This document shows positions 9,725-18,544 of a stretch of DNA of 64,000 nucleotides, one piece after another; within the stretch, counting starts at the first letter, position 1; each line of letters starts with the position of its first letter. The notes below the pieces were generated by a model. It did no database searches, was not told where the DNA came from, and saw only the letters and a list, made by a program, of their open reading frames with translations. The position numbers were made by a program, and so were the translations under genes. The DNA comes from Candidatus Haliotispira prima (lineage in GTDB: Bacteria; Spirochaetota; Spirochaetia; SP-2023), in the NCBI GenBank assembly GCA_029867005.1, contig CP123443.1:1426001-1490000 (forward strand). Direction: 5' to 3'.

Positions 9725-11005
9725 ATGCCCGGCCACGGTGAGAAGAACCCCAAACGGGACCTTCTCACTCGGTACCAAGGTCTTGTCCGTCATGCTTCGG
9801 TCTGTCTGTTGGGGCTGCTGCTTGTGGCCTGTAACAGCCAGGCCACACAGGGCAGTTCCGTCCGATTTTTTGCTTTGGACACGCCTTGCAGCGTCACCCT
9901 CCAAGGCCATGTACCCGACAGCGTATTTTCTGACATCGAACAGGAAGTTCTGCGCATCGAAGCACTGATGAGTAGCTACCAAGAGGAAAGTGAAGTCAGC
10001 ATCCTCAACCGTGTCGGGCAAAATACTCTGAGTCCGGAAACCGTCGCTTTGCTCCGGCAGGCCTTGGGCTATGCCCGACGGAGCGACGGCCTGTTTGACC
10101 CAACTGTCGGCCCACTGAGCCGAATATGGGATATTACCGGGTCCCGAGCCATAAAACGCCGTGAAGATGAACTAAAGGCGGAAGGCAAGCTCGCCCCCCA
10201 GGGCAGCCTCAGCAATGACCTTTCGGGCAACGGGCAGCAATACCAAATAGATGGTGCCATCGCCGAACAGATTCGGATGCAGCGTCAGCCACCGTCAAAA
10301 CAAAACATTGCCGAAGCTTTAACCTTGGTCTCCTACAGGGATGTCCAATTGGATTCAGCCACCGGCGAGGTTCGCTTTGGCAAACCCGGCATGAAGCTGG
10401 ATCTTGGCGGCATTGCCAAAGGCTTTGCCGCCGACCGAATTGCCGCCATTCTAAAAGCGGTTGACGCACCGGCAGGAGTCATTGACTTGGGCGGCAACAT
10501 TCTGCTTCACGGCAGCAAACCCAACGGCGACCCTTGGTCTGTCGGCGTGCGTGCCGAAGGGGACAACTACCTGCTGGGTATGTTTATCGCCCGGCCCAAA
10601 GCCGTGGTGACTTCCGGCGTTTATCAGCGTTACTACATGCACAACGGCAAACGGTACCACCATATTTTATCGACGGAAACCGGCTATCCGATCGACAACG
10701 GCATATTCAGCGTGACTGTCGTCACGGATGACAGTACCGTTGCGGATGCCCTTAGCACTCTGCTGTTCACATACGGAGCGGAAAGGGGCCTGGAAGAAGT
10801 GGCCCGCCGCCAAACCCAAGGTGAAGAAATCGAGGCATTGTTCGTCACCACAAACTACCATGTCTACGCCAGTCGGCAGTTTGCCCGGCTCAGCACAGAG
10901 CAGTACAACTCTTTAAAAGATGGCAGCACTAAGAGCAAAGAACTACCGCAGGAACAAATTTGGCTGTTTCCTTTGCAGGATAACCTGCATTTTGTCAATC
11001 TGTAA
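9725..11005 (+). CDS. apbE: FAD:protein FMN transferase ApbE, lipoprotein
   Basis: Attaches FMN covalently to Thr of target flavoproteins such as Na+-pumping or Rnf-type complexes. The lipoprotein signal VCLLGLLLVAC is followed by the family blocks: YQEESEVSILNR, DGLFDPTVGPL, KLDLGGIAKGFAADRI, VIDLGGNILLHG, TSGVYQRYY and the metal-binding region around ADALSTLLFTYG. The start is uncertain. The frame is open back into hflC with a TTG at 9665, but neither that TTG nor the ATG at 9725 has a strong ribosome site; the ATG gives the more usual signal-peptide length. A hydrophilic insertion near residues 150-190 makes it longer than most members. No target flavoprotein gene is seen nearby. Confidence 0.9.
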   Translation: MPGHGEKNPKRDLLTRYQGLVRHASVCLLGLLLVACNSQATQGSSVRFFALDTPCSVTLQGHVPDSVFSDIEQEVLRIEALMSSYQEESEVSILNRVGQNTLSPETVALLRQALGYARRSDGLFDPTVGPLSRIWDITGSRAIKRREDELKAEGKLAPQGSLSNDLSGNGQQYQIDGAIAEQIRMQRQPPSKQNIAEALTLVSYRDVQLDSATGEVRFGKPGMKLDLGGIAKGFAADRIAAILKAVDAPAGVIDLGGNILLHGSKPNGDPWSVGVRAEGDNYLLGMFIARPKAVVTSGVYQRYYMHNGKRYHHILSTETGYPIDNGIFSVTVVTDDSTVADALSTLLFTYGAERGLEEVARRQTQGEEIEALFVTTNYHVYASRQFARLSTEQYNSLKDGSTKSKELPQEQIWLFPLQDNLHFVNL

Positions 11006-11120
11006 TACAAAGATCGGAGCAGTGCAAGATGGCTCAACGCAAGAATATCAAGGATAAAAGTCCTCACACAAGAGAGTCCCCGGCACTTGCCCGACCACGC
11101 CGGTTTGCTGAAAATCCCAA

Positions 11121-11159
11121 TTGAAGGGCCTTATTGAAAGGCTTTATTAAAGGGCCCAA
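11121..11159. repeat. 13-bp tandem repeat, three copies
   Basis: Three head-to-tail units at 11121-11133, 11134-11146 and 11147-11159, consensus TTGAAAGGGCCTTA with small differences, in the spacer between apbE and the HTH gene. The same AAGGGCC core recurs in the leader repeat at 40042-40104. The rest of the spacer (11006-11225) shows nothing else definite. Confidence 0.75.
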
Positions 11160-11225
11160 ATGGGAAGGCCAAACAAGAAAATAGATTGTTTCCCGTGAAT
11201 TTGCGCCCCCTCTTCCCTAAAAAAC

Positions 11226-11254
11226 TTGACGAAAACTACTAAGAATCTTAGTAT
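11226..11254 (+). promoter_or_regulatory. Sigma-70-type promoter of the HTH gene
   Basis: A TTGACG -35 box (11226-11231) and a TAGTAT -10 box (11249-11254) are separated by 17 bases. The predicted start of transcription is near 11261, about 36 bases before the ATG at 11297. The -10 box is overlapped by a palindrome listed separately. Confidence 0.65.
11237..11253. promoter_or_regulatory. Perfect 8-1-8 palindrome over the promoter, candidate operator
   Basis: TACTAAGA-A-TCTTAGTA: both arms match perfectly around one central base. It fills most of the -35/-10 spacer and covers the -10 box, where a bound repressor would block polymerase. The first downstream gene encodes a helix-turn-helix protein, so autorepression is the simplest reading (inference). 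Confidence 0.6.
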
Positions 11255-11296
11255 TCAGTATCAAATTACCAGTTGCTCTGATAAAGGATACAAGCA

Positions 11297-11734
11297 ATGA
11301 CTAAAAAATCTAAAAAAACACCTTCACGGCTGCCAACAATGTCTACCGGTCTAACTCCGGACGAAGCCAAAATGTTAAATCCGGAAGCTGACATTACGGT
11401 TGCTCTTCGTGATGGCGGGACAACACGTACAGTCGAAGGCTATGGCCACGATGGTCAGGAAGTTACTATCAGGACACAAATAAGTAATAAGGCTCCGGAC
11501 CAAGGCAATGGTTTTCGCAGCCCGAAAACGGTAAAGTCCAAGAATCTTCCCACAGTTCAGATTCCTAATCTCGGACATCCAAGTCCGGAAATGCCAAAGT
11601 CTGGGAATCTTTCCATAGGGGAACGCAGACAAGAAGCAAAAAGATTGAAGAATGAAGGGAAGCTATCTCAAAAAGCTATTGCCATAAAATTGGGTGTATC
11701 ACAGAAAACAGTATCGAATGACTTAAAGTCTTAA
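11297..11734 (+). CDS. Small protein with C-terminal helix-turn-helix, likely autoregulator
   Basis: 145 residues, basic, and not assigned to a named family. The only recognisable fold is at the very C-terminus: RRQEAKRLKNEGKLSQKAIA then KLGVSQKTVSNDLKS, a classic helix-turn-helix with the recognition helix ending the protein. Residues 20-60 (LTPDEAKMLNPEADITVALR and onwards) may be a small beta-rich domain. Residues 70-100 are Pro/Asn/Lys-rich and repetitive. AAAGGA precedes the ATG. The gene stands alone between a palindrome-covered promoter and a long hairpin over its stop codon, a compact layout typical of self-contained regulators or remnants of mobile elements. Its targets are unknown. 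Confidence 0.7.
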   Translation: MTKKSKKTPSRLPTMSTGLTPDEAKMLNPEADITVALRDGGTTRTVEGYGHDGQEVTIRTQISNKAPDQGNGFRSPKTVKSKNLPTVQIPNLGHPSPEMPKSGNLSIGERRQEAKRLKNEGKLSQKAIAIKLGVSQKTVSNDLKS

Positions 11735-11781
11735 AAGGTACATAGAGCCTGCTATCCGGGCTTTATGTACTCTTTAAGACT
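11727..11781. terminator. Long imperfect hairpin overlapping the stop codon of the HTH gene
   Basis: Arms 11727-11749 and 11759-11781 (23 nt each, 20 matches plus one wobble) flank a 9-nt loop. The TAA stop at 11732-11734 lies within the left arm. It is not followed by a clear T-tract, so it may be a terminator, an mRNA-stabilising structure, or a terminal inverted repeat. Confidence 0.55.
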
Positions 11782-11860
11782 GAAAAATATTGGTTACAGA
11801 GAAATAACATAACTATAACGGGGATTGTCTCCCGTAATTTTCTTCCATCTCCCCCAAAAA

Positions 11861-12694
11861 ATGAAAAAGCAGAAAAAGCAGCCGTTACTTGCCGTGCTGC
11901 GCCGGCAGTTCTCCGAATATTCCAAAGAGCAGCTCTACGCCGAGGTTCTGTGCGGCGGGGTTCGGATGTCAAACGGCGAAACCTTGCGGGACCCGCGCCA
12001 AACAATAGCAGAAGGCATAGAACTGGAGATCAGGGAGAAGAAACGTTACGTTTCGCGCGGAGGAGAGAAATTACACAAAGCCATTGAAGAATTTGCCTCC
12101 CAAGGTTTCCGGGTCGCGGACACCATTGTCTTGGATGCCGGTGCCTCCAGCGGCGGTTTCAGTGACTGTCTGTTGCAACACGGCTGCCGCCAAATCTATG
12201 CTGTAGACAGCGGCAAAAACCAACTGGACTTTCAGCTGCGCCGTGATCCGAGGGTACTGAGCTTTGAAGGCTGTAAAATACAGGACTTTCTGTCCGACTT
12301 GCCCGATTCCGGCTTGAACTTGCCTGATTTCGTAGTTATGGATATTTCTTTTCGCTCCATCCTTGCTCTGCTGCCCATCTCCCTATCGGCGTGCCGCAGG
12401 CATGCCGGCGTCTTCCTCTGCAAACCACAATTTGAGTGGAACAGCTACTGCCAAGCCCATCCCCGGCATCGGGCAACGAATTTTAGCGGCATTGTCCAAG
12501 ACAAGCTCTCCTTTCAAGTCTTTGACTGGTTCTGCGAGCAACTGCAACGAGCTGACATATCAATCCGGGCGTCCTGCCCCTCCCCGATACGCGGACGCGG
12601 ACGCGGAGACCAAGACCAAGGCTCAAAGGGGCAGGGCAACTTGGAATTTCTGCTCTACCTGCAACAAAACGTAGCAGCAAACCCAAAGTACTAA
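11861..12694 (+). CDS. tlyA: TlyA/FtsJ-family rRNA 2'-O-methyltransferase
   Basis: S4 RNA-binding domain followed by a Rossmann methyltransferase; family members methylate ribosomal RNA and are often misnamed hemolysin. The S4 part spans residues about 5-65 of the 277 (QLYAEVLCGGVRMSNG). The RYVSRGGEKLHKAI linker leads to VLDAGASSGGFSDCLL (SAM loop), AVDSGKNQLDF, VVMDISFRSI and CKPQFE, giving the Lys/Asp/Lys/Glu set. The C-terminus carries a repeat-derived RGRGRGDQDQG insertion from a 6-bp slippage tract (12591-12620). The start is uncertain: the ATG at 11861 is chosen, but no good ribosome site precedes it or the TTG at 11825. Confidence 0.85.
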   Translation: MKKQKKQPLLAVLRRQFSEYSKEQLYAEVLCGGVRMSNGETLRDPRQTIAEGIELEIREKKRYVSRGGEKLHKAIEEFASQGFRVADTIVLDAGASSGGFSDCLLQHGCRQIYAVDSGKNQLDFQLRRDPRVLSFEGCKIQDFLSDLPDSGLNLPDFVVMDISFRSILALLPISLSACRRHAGVFLCKPQFEWNSYCQAHPRHRATNFSGIVQDKLSFQVFDWFCEQLQRADISIRASCPSPIRGRGRGDQDQGSKGQGNLEFLLYLQQNVAANPKY

Positions 12695-12781
12695 ATACTT
12701 TATCCTTTCCCACAACTTTCTTTTTGGGTAAATTGCAAATTTGATCTATGTACCCGGAACTGCAAATATCATCTCTAATTA

Positions 12782-12810
12782 TTGACAGTAGCTATTCTTA
12801 ATACTAGAAT
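12782..12810 (+). promoter_or_regulatory. Consensus promoter of the tRNA gene
   Basis: A perfect TTGACA (12782-12787) is 17 bases from TAGAAT (12805-12810). Predicted initiation near 12817 leaves about 13 nt of 5' leader before the mature tRNA end at 12830. Confidence 0.8.
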
Positions 12811-12829
12811 TGGCCTTTCATTTATACAG

Positions 12830-12902
12830 GCTCCAGTAGCTCAGGGGATAGAGCAACCGCCTCCTAAGCGGTAGGTCGTACGTTCGAATCGTATCTGGAG
12901 CA
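12830..12902 (+). tRNA. tRNA-Arg, anticodon CCU
   Basis: Full cloverleaf. The acceptor GCTCCAG pairs with CTGGAGC. The D-arm GCTC/GAGC pairs, and anticodon stem ACCGC/GCGGT encloses loop CTCCTAA (anticodon at 12863-12865). The T-arm contains TTCGAAT. The discriminator base is A, and CCA is not encoded. It decodes AGG. Confidence 0.96.
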
Positions 12903-13039
12903 TATTTATAATATTTATAAAAGTGATCTTTCCCGCCCTGCTGCGCAGATGCTGCGTACCCAACGCCTCTCTCCGATCCTCTCTAAAACTGACCACAACC
13001 GTGATATTCCAATCGCGCGCGCTCAAGGCCCTCCCTGAT

Positions 13040-14062
13040 ATGAAACAATTCCCCCCGGTCAGCAACCGAAATGACAGCAATAGTGCCAACAAATCCGGAC
13101 ATAGTATCACAGCTCCCCTCACGGCAACTTTCGGGCATCGGTCATTCTATGCCGGGTTCTACCCTGCCCTGCTATTTTTACTGGGTTTATCCACCCTATT
13201 ATTATTTTCCGCAGCCGGGGAAAATAATAAGGTCGAGCCTGGCTACATTGTGTTCCGTGCCTTGAGCCAGACATACCCCCAGCAAATTAATAAACTCAGC
13301 TTTCGCAGCCGCCTGAACGACTGGAGCATACAGGTGAACGGTACGTGGTTTAATTGGGCACACGGTCGTATCCTGCCCGATGCCCTGACACAACAGTACG
13401 AAGAATACCTCAGTTTTGGTTTCTACCACTACCCTGAAGATTTGCCACCTGTCCCACCCTTTGATGCTGAGGGCGAGAAAGAATTCCTCGCCCAAATGAA
13501 GCCGCACCGGCAGGGCCTCACCACCCAAGAAAGCAATGCATTCCGTCAGGCACTGTACCAAGCCCCGGACAAGCCCGCCATGGATGAGCAAATTCAGGAA
13601 ATTCCATTTCTGGAATTTCGGATCAAAGTCCACCCCATGGTTATTTGGCCTCTCAAACGCGTGGAACGCCACCTCTTAGATGCACAGCAGCAGGATCCGG
13701 AATTGTCCCGGTTCTTTCGTTCCCTGCGCAATATTTCCACATATTCATGGCGGAAGATTCAATATTTTGAAAAACTGAGCAATCACAGCTTTGGTACCGC
13801 ATTGGACCTTCTGCCGCAAAGCTGGCATGGCAAGGCTGCCTATTGGAATTGGGAACGCGACCGGCAAGAGGATTGGTTTAATATTCCTTACAAGGAACGC
13901 TGGAGCCCACCTCAATCGGTAATTGATGCTTTTGAGTCTGAAGGCTTTATCTGGGGCGGGAAATGGCTCTATTTTGACCCCATGCATTTTGAGTACCGCC
14001 CGGAGCTGTACTTGCTGCGCGACTTTCTGGCCAAATATAAACCGGGTGATGAGACCGATTGA
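13040..14062 (+). CDS. M15-family peptidase-like membrane protein (VanY/D,D-carboxypeptidase type)
   Basis: 340 residues with an N-terminal membrane anchor (FYPALLFLLGLSTLLLF). The C-terminal third carries the peptidase M15 zinc signature. SNHSFGTALDL supplies the first His and the Asp, and FIWGGKWLYFDPMHFEY supplies the second His. Upstream lie FRIKVHPMVIWPLKRVERHL and a helical region. Such enzymes trim peptidoglycan stem peptides or cross-links. The ATG at 13040 is preferred (AAGG 11 bases upstream); a GTG at 12923 is in frame but lies only 21 bases after the tRNA. It overlaps the next gene by 14 bases, suggesting coupled translation. Confidence 0.8.
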   Translation: MKQFPPVSNRNDSNSANKSGHSITAPLTATFGHRSFYAGFYPALLFLLGLSTLLLFSAAGENNKVEPGYIVFRALSQTYPQQINKLSFRSRLNDWSIQVNGTWFNWAHGRILPDALTQQYEEYLSFGFYHYPEDLPPVPPFDAEGEKEFLAQMKPHRQGLTTQESNAFRQALYQAPDKPAMDEQIQEIPFLEFRIKVHPMVIWPLKRVERHLLDAQQQDPELSRFFRSLRNISTYSWRKIQYFEKLSNHSFGTALDLLPQSWHGKAAYWNWERDRQEDWFNIPYKERWSPPQSVIDAFESEGFIWGGKWLYFDPMHFEYRPELYLLRDFLAKYKPGDETD

Positions 14063-15068
14063 GCCCTGCCGGCAGAAAGCCGCAGAAAGCCGAGGAAGAA
14101 CACGGCCACAACGGTTCCGGCGAATAGGTCTCTTCTGCCTGCTGCTCTTGGTTCCGATTGAGGCCATACACAGTTATTCATTCCGGCACGAGACCCTACT
14201 GCTAAATATTTCTGCCGGAATGAGCAATTTTGCCGCCGAAGACAGCTTGGAAACCCCAAGTGCCTTTGCATTTTCCGGCCAAGTAGGCTTTAAGCGCAAT
14301 ACCCTAATGCCTCAGGGTAATTTCGACGCGCTTCTTCTGCTACGCGACAACTACATGTTCCGCTTCCAGCTTCTGCTAAACAATTTGCGCAACCAGCAAA
14401 GCAATTTGGCATTTGGCTTGGGCAATGAAAATGTTGGGTTGCTGTTTGGTGTCTCCCAAGAATACACTCTTGCCAGCCAAAGCCGTCCAAACAAATTCGG
14501 TTTGGGCCCTTATTTCAAGATATTTTATAATCTGCAAGGAATAATGGACTTACAACTGGAGGGTGTCTTTCTCACCAATACGCTGAGCAATACCGGAACC
14601 AATGGCTACAGAAGTATTTATTTATATATCCAGACGTTATTTATGTTACGCCAATTCCGCATTGGGGTGATCGGTACTCTGCATTATTTTAGTGCCACGG
14701 TCACCGGACCCGGCATCATACAAGCCCAAGCCAACCTGGTATTGGGTGGCTCTGCCCCGGAACGACTGCTCGCCGTAGATTTCTATCTGTCGGGAGCTCT
14801 TATACTTAATCAATCAACGACCGAAACCAATTACTCTGTATTGTTTATTGGTTTCGGAACCAAGATCAAATTTGCCCTACATCCCCGTGTTCTGACCAAA
14901 TTGTATTTTGAGATTATGCCTTTGGGATTCCCGGTCAGCAAACTGGACAACGTCAACAGAAATGCCATAGGCATTTCTGTTGGCCTAACGATGAGCTTCC
15001 GCATTTCGCGAAAGGAGTTGTGGAGTCCCGAGATTATTCCGCGCAAAATCAACACGAGGCAATTCTAA
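14049..15068 (+). CDS. Outer-membrane-type protein of unknown function
   Basis: 339 residues. A basic start (RPQRFRRIG) precedes a signal peptide LFCLLLLVPIEAIHSYS. The rest alternates polar and aromatic/hydrophobic residues in short strands, for example NYMFRFQLLLNN, NVGLLFGVSQEYTL and FGLGPYFKIFYNL, and ends with GISVGLTMSFRI. This pattern suits an outer-membrane beta-barrel (inference; no named family recognised). The start at 14049 overlaps the M15-like gene. Longer in-frame starts further upstream would run deep inside that gene and are unlikely. The shared expression suggests both act at the cell envelope. Confidence 0.65.
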   Translation: MRPIEPCRQKAAESRGRTRPQRFRRIGLFCLLLLVPIEAIHSYSFRHETLLLNISAGMSNFAAEDSLETPSAFAFSGQVGFKRNTLMPQGNFDALLLLRDNYMFRFQLLLNNLRNQQSNLAFGLGNENVGLLFGVSQEYTLASQSRPNKFGLGPYFKIFYNLQGIMDLQLEGVFLTNTLSNTGTNGYRSIYLYIQTLFMLRQFRIGVIGTLHYFSATVTGPGIIQAQANLVLGGSAPERLLAVDFYLSGALILNQSTTETNYSVLFIGFGTKIKFALHPRVLTKLYFEIMPLGFPVSKLDNVNRNAIGISVGLTMSFRISRKELWSPEIIPRKINTRQF

Positions 15069-15104
15069 AAGGCTCTCTCTCTTGTCGCGGTCAGCTCAGT
15101 CAGC

Positions 15105-15770
15105 TCAGTCAATATGGCCATTTCCCGAACCTTTGCCACCCTTGCCACCTTTTCTCTGTCCGGACACTTGGCCCTTTTGTCCCGCTTGTTGCAGCAACTT
15201 AACCTGCAACTTAGGTGAAATGAGGAAACCCAGAATAATGCCCATAATACCGCCGCTAATATGAGCAATCTGCGAAACGCTGTCATTGGCAAACAAACCG
15301 ATAATCTCGCGGGTCAAATACAAACCTGCCATTAAAATCAAGGTCAGGGGTATTTCGTTACGCCGAATATTGACAATAGAAATCAGTGTTATCATCATAA
15401 AAACAATACCACTCGCCCCTATCAGAGCACTATCATAATAACTGACATTGATAAAACCCGGGACAAAGGCCGTAATGAGAATCATCAAAGCTAAACGAAA
15501 GGAGCCAAAACGTTCCTCCAAAATTGGGCCCAAAAGCAATATATACGTCAGGTTTCCCATCAGGTGATTCCAATCTCGATGTCCCAATACATAGCTAATT
15601 AGTCGATAATACTGGCCTTTATCATCCCAGGAAAACCCATTTTTTCCGTACACAACAAAATAATCTGTGCTGAAACCTGTCCCCAAGTATTGATCTGCCA
15701 ACAGAAATAGAGTACAAATTAGAGAAAATGTTAGCGTTACAGGGGCATTATAGCGAATTTTCAAGGCCAT
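15105..15770 (-). CDS. Rhomboid-family intramembrane serine protease
   Basis: 222-residue polytopic membrane protein with about six hydrophobic segments. Rhomboid landmarks are all seen: HLMGNLTYI in the second helix region, the catalytic Ser in IGASGIVF, and the catalytic His in AHISGGIMG. The length is close to the minimal bacterial form. A Gly/Lys-rich soluble tail (GQKGQVSGQRKGGKGGKG) follows the last helix. Substrates are unknown. It is encoded on the minus strand and convergent with the outer-membrane-type gene; only 36 bases separate the two stops. It is probably transcribed independently of the MORN gene upstream of it. Confidence 0.85.
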   Translation of the reverse strand: MALKIRYNAPVTLTFSLICTLFLLADQYLGTGFSTDYFVVYGKNGFSWDDKGQYYRLISYVLGHRDWNHLMGNLTYILLLGPILEERFGSFRLALMILITAFVPGFINVSYYDSALIGASGIVFMMITLISIVNIRRNEIPLTLILMAGLYLTREIIGLFANDSVSQIAHISGGIMGIILGFLISPKLQVKLLQQAGQKGQVSGQRKGGKGGKGSGNGHID

Positions 15771-15854
15771 ATCTTTCTGATTTATTCATATATTTTTATT
15801 ATACTCCAATATTTCTATCTTTATAAATTCTGTATAAAGGGGAAGGAGTCCCGA

Positions 15855-18260
15855 TTATTTTTTCATTCTTGGCTGTACTGTCCTATATCTATTCTCCAGG
15901 TCCGGCTCAACCCGAAGTTCGGAGTGTTGCGGAATGTGCAAACCGTCTGACTGCTCTTCCGGCAACTGTAGCCGGTGGGCCACGAACAAATCGCTGTAGC
16001 CCTCGGCTTCAGCCCTGTCCGGAAGGCCCGAAACAACGTCCCGAACCGAGGATTGGTTTTGATCCGGAGCCACATCTTCATGCAAACCGGCCAAAGTGTC
16101 CGTTTTGTCCGTGACTTTGTCTCCGGACCCGCTCTTGGCCGCCTCAAGCCCTGTCACTTCCCCGTAAAATACGTCCTGCGATGTATCACTCATCTCATCT
16201 TGCCCGGTCTCGCAATGATCCACGCCTGCACCACCTTCGCTCCATAAGAAATTCAGATCATCGTCCTTCGCTTTGGGCCCAAACTCCATTTCCGGTCCGA
16301 CTTCTGAATCAGTCCCCGACTCGGATTCCTGTAGCCGGCGATTGGCCAGGTAGTCCAAAAACTCTTGTTGCAATTCTTGCTCGAATTGCTCCTGAGAGAC
16401 TTGGAGCACACCATCCTGTAAACAATCGGGTTTCTCGTCCGGTGAGATTTCACCCGGTGAGACCGTCTCCGGTGAGCCGGTCCGGCTATCCGGCATTGCC
16501 GGGCCGGCACCTACATCACTACCCAGATAACCCATTACCGTATTCGCCTCAGCATAAAAATTCGCCCAGTCTTCTCCCTGTTTTTCTGTCTGCTCTTCTG
16601 CTCGTTCTTCTGTCCGACCTTCTCCCCATTCTTCTCGCCGGACCTTGTCCTCCTTAGTATTATCACTACCAATACAATCCCCGATCTCCCGCTCATCCGC
16701 AAACAAACCGTCAACCGACTCCAATTCTTGGGAATCGCTCTCCACGGCTTCCTGATTAGAACTATTACCGCCTTTTTCCACCGTACCGTCACCGAACTGA
16801 TCGATAATCTGCCGGCTCTTGGCCTTAGCATACTCAATCTGCTGCCGTCGAATGTTGCTCTCTTCTGCTTCGACATCTTCCGATGATAGCCCGAGGGCCT
16901 CCCGTGCCGCCGCAGCTTCCGCTTCGGCTTGCTCTCTCAGCCGCTGCTGAACGGCCTGAGCGGCAATCTCAATAAATTCCTGTTCAGAATTCGTTCCCGG
17001 TCTACTGCTCCCCCGCCCGGCAAACCTGTCACTCGCCAAACCTTCCCGGTTTTCCTTTCGGTAATTCTCACGCGATTGATTCTTGCGTGCCCGATTCTTA
17101 CGGGACAAAACAGAATCACCGGGCAAAAAATAATAGGGCTTGTCGGAAAGCAACTGACCTTCCGAAAAAATGCCCTGGTACAAGGAACCATCGGCAAGGT
17201 AATAGTTGCCCCGTCCCTCCATTTTATTATTTTCAAAATAGCCCTGATAAATTCTTTTGTCCGGCCAATAAAAACTACCGTAACCGCTCATCCGGCCTGC
17301 ATCAAAATTACCGATGTAACAAGAACCGTCAAAGAAATCCAGACGCCCGTGCCCATGCATTACGCCTACCTGAACCTGTCCTTGATAGCTTCCTTCCGGC
17401 AGTTCCAAAGTTCTCCCGGAATGGCGAAAATGCTCCCCGAGCTCCTCGCTGCTACTCTGATCCAAACAGGGGCTGCGCATACAAGAATGGACCAAGTGAC
17501 GCGACAATTTGCCGGACCGACCACCCAACTGCCAAGTATACCTTTCCAGCCAGTCGTCCCCAATAAAATTGCTATACTTGTACTCCAAATTGGACAAGAC
17601 CAATCCATCCTGGTTAATCAATTGATAATTAGAAATTAGCTGATGCCGGTTGTAACTATACTTATGCAGGCGACATGTTCTGCCAACAGGGCTTTCTTCC
17701 CATAATTCTACAATATTGTCATTGTCATCATACTGGTATAGCAATGATTTAGTATGCTCATTGTTATGATAAATTCTTTCTTCCCGACATAAATCCTTGT
17801 TATTATAGAGGTAAATTTTACTATGCTGAAGATATTCTTCTTTGATTAATCGAAAATCTCCATCGTAACTATAATGGACACATTTTTGGAGAACGTCATT
17901 CTCCAAAATATTTTTTTCTGTCAGCAGATTTTGTTCGTTGTAAATTCGGTTTTCTTCCCGTTGCATATCAAGGCCGTCACCCTGCGCCCGAAAGACACGC
18001 TTCAACAGCAGACTATTTTCGTAGTGACAATGAACTTCTTCACTTCGTACCTCATCCGCATTATGGAACCGACTGCTGCAAAAAGAGAGCAGCCCACCTT
18101 CAGTAAAATGCAACTGACTCTGCTTGTATTGTGGCCGGAACGTTTGCCTCCATTTATCGCGCATGCGAACGTGCCCTGTCTTTTGTTCATTATGGTACTC
18201 ATCCATCCGAACAAAAGACACCATCTTTCGAAACTGGTAATCCTCACTATGCAGAACCAC
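15855..18260 (-). CDS. Large MORN-repeat protein with acidic C-terminus
   Basis: 801 residues in three parts. Residues about 80-260 contain YD/RHS-like repeats (KIYLYNNKDLCREERIYHNN, LLYQYDDNDNIVELWEE). Residues about 290-370 hold four MORN repeats built on GHGRLDFFDGS, YIGNFDAGRMSGYGSF, YQGYFENNKMEGRGNY and YQGIFSEGQL. Residues about 400-801 are strongly acidic, rich in Glu, Gln, Ser and Asp, and probably disordered with coiled-coil tendency. No signal peptide is seen. The GTG start at 18260 is backed by GGAGG nine bases upstream. MORN proteins often contact membranes or act as scaffolds; nothing here allows a specific role. Confidence 0.75.
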   Translation of the reverse strand: MVLHSEDYQFRKMVSFVRMDEYHNEQKTGHVRMRDKWRQTFRPQYKQSQLHFTEGGLLSFCSSRFHNADEVRSEEVHCHYENSLLLKRVFRAQGDGLDMQREENRIYNEQNLLTEKNILENDVLQKCVHYSYDGDFRLIKEEYLQHSKIYLYNNKDLCREERIYHNNEHTKSLLYQYDDNDNIVELWEESPVGRTCRLHKYSYNRHQLISNYQLINQDGLVLSNLEYKYSNFIGDDWLERYTWQLGGRSGKLSRHLVHSCMRSPCLDQSSSEELGEHFRHSGRTLELPEGSYQGQVQVGVMHGHGRLDFFDGSCYIGNFDAGRMSGYGSFYWPDKRIYQGYFENNKMEGRGNYYLADGSLYQGIFSEGQLLSDKPYYFLPGDSVLSRKNRARKNQSRENYRKENREGLASDRFAGRGSSRPGTNSEQEFIEIAAQAVQQRLREQAEAEAAAAREALGLSSEDVEAEESNIRRQQIEYAKAKSRQIIDQFGDGTVEKGGNSSNQEAVESDSQELESVDGLFADEREIGDCIGSDNTKEDKVRREEWGEGRTEERAEEQTEKQGEDWANFYAEANTVMGYLGSDVGAGPAMPDSRTGSPETVSPGEISPDEKPDCLQDGVLQVSQEQFEQELQQEFLDYLANRRLQESESGTDSEVGPEMEFGPKAKDDDLNFLWSEGGAGVDHCETGQDEMSDTSQDVFYGEVTGLEAAKSGSGDKVTDKTDTLAGLHEDVAPDQNQSSVRDVVSGLPDRAEAEGYSDLFVAHRLQLPEEQSDGLHIPQHSELRVEPDLENRYRTVQPRMKK

Positions 18261-18544
18261 GAATTATCCCCTCCCCAATAATGGCCGGTCTCCAAGCAGC
18301 CGCAGCCGGAGTTACCCATAATTACCCATCCTGTTTTCACAACAACTCGGGCAAAACCGACCATCCCGACAAATTCTTTCCCTCGGAATCTATCGAAAAC
18401 CTTGCTTTCGCTGTGAACAGCGAGCAACTCCCGCGACAACAACATGCTTTACTATATTGTTATTCTTTGCTCACAGCACGGAGGAACTCGGTGAAACTAA
18501 TTCCCTCCGGTGCAGCTATCCTCTTCCCAAAGGCTAAGCTGATT

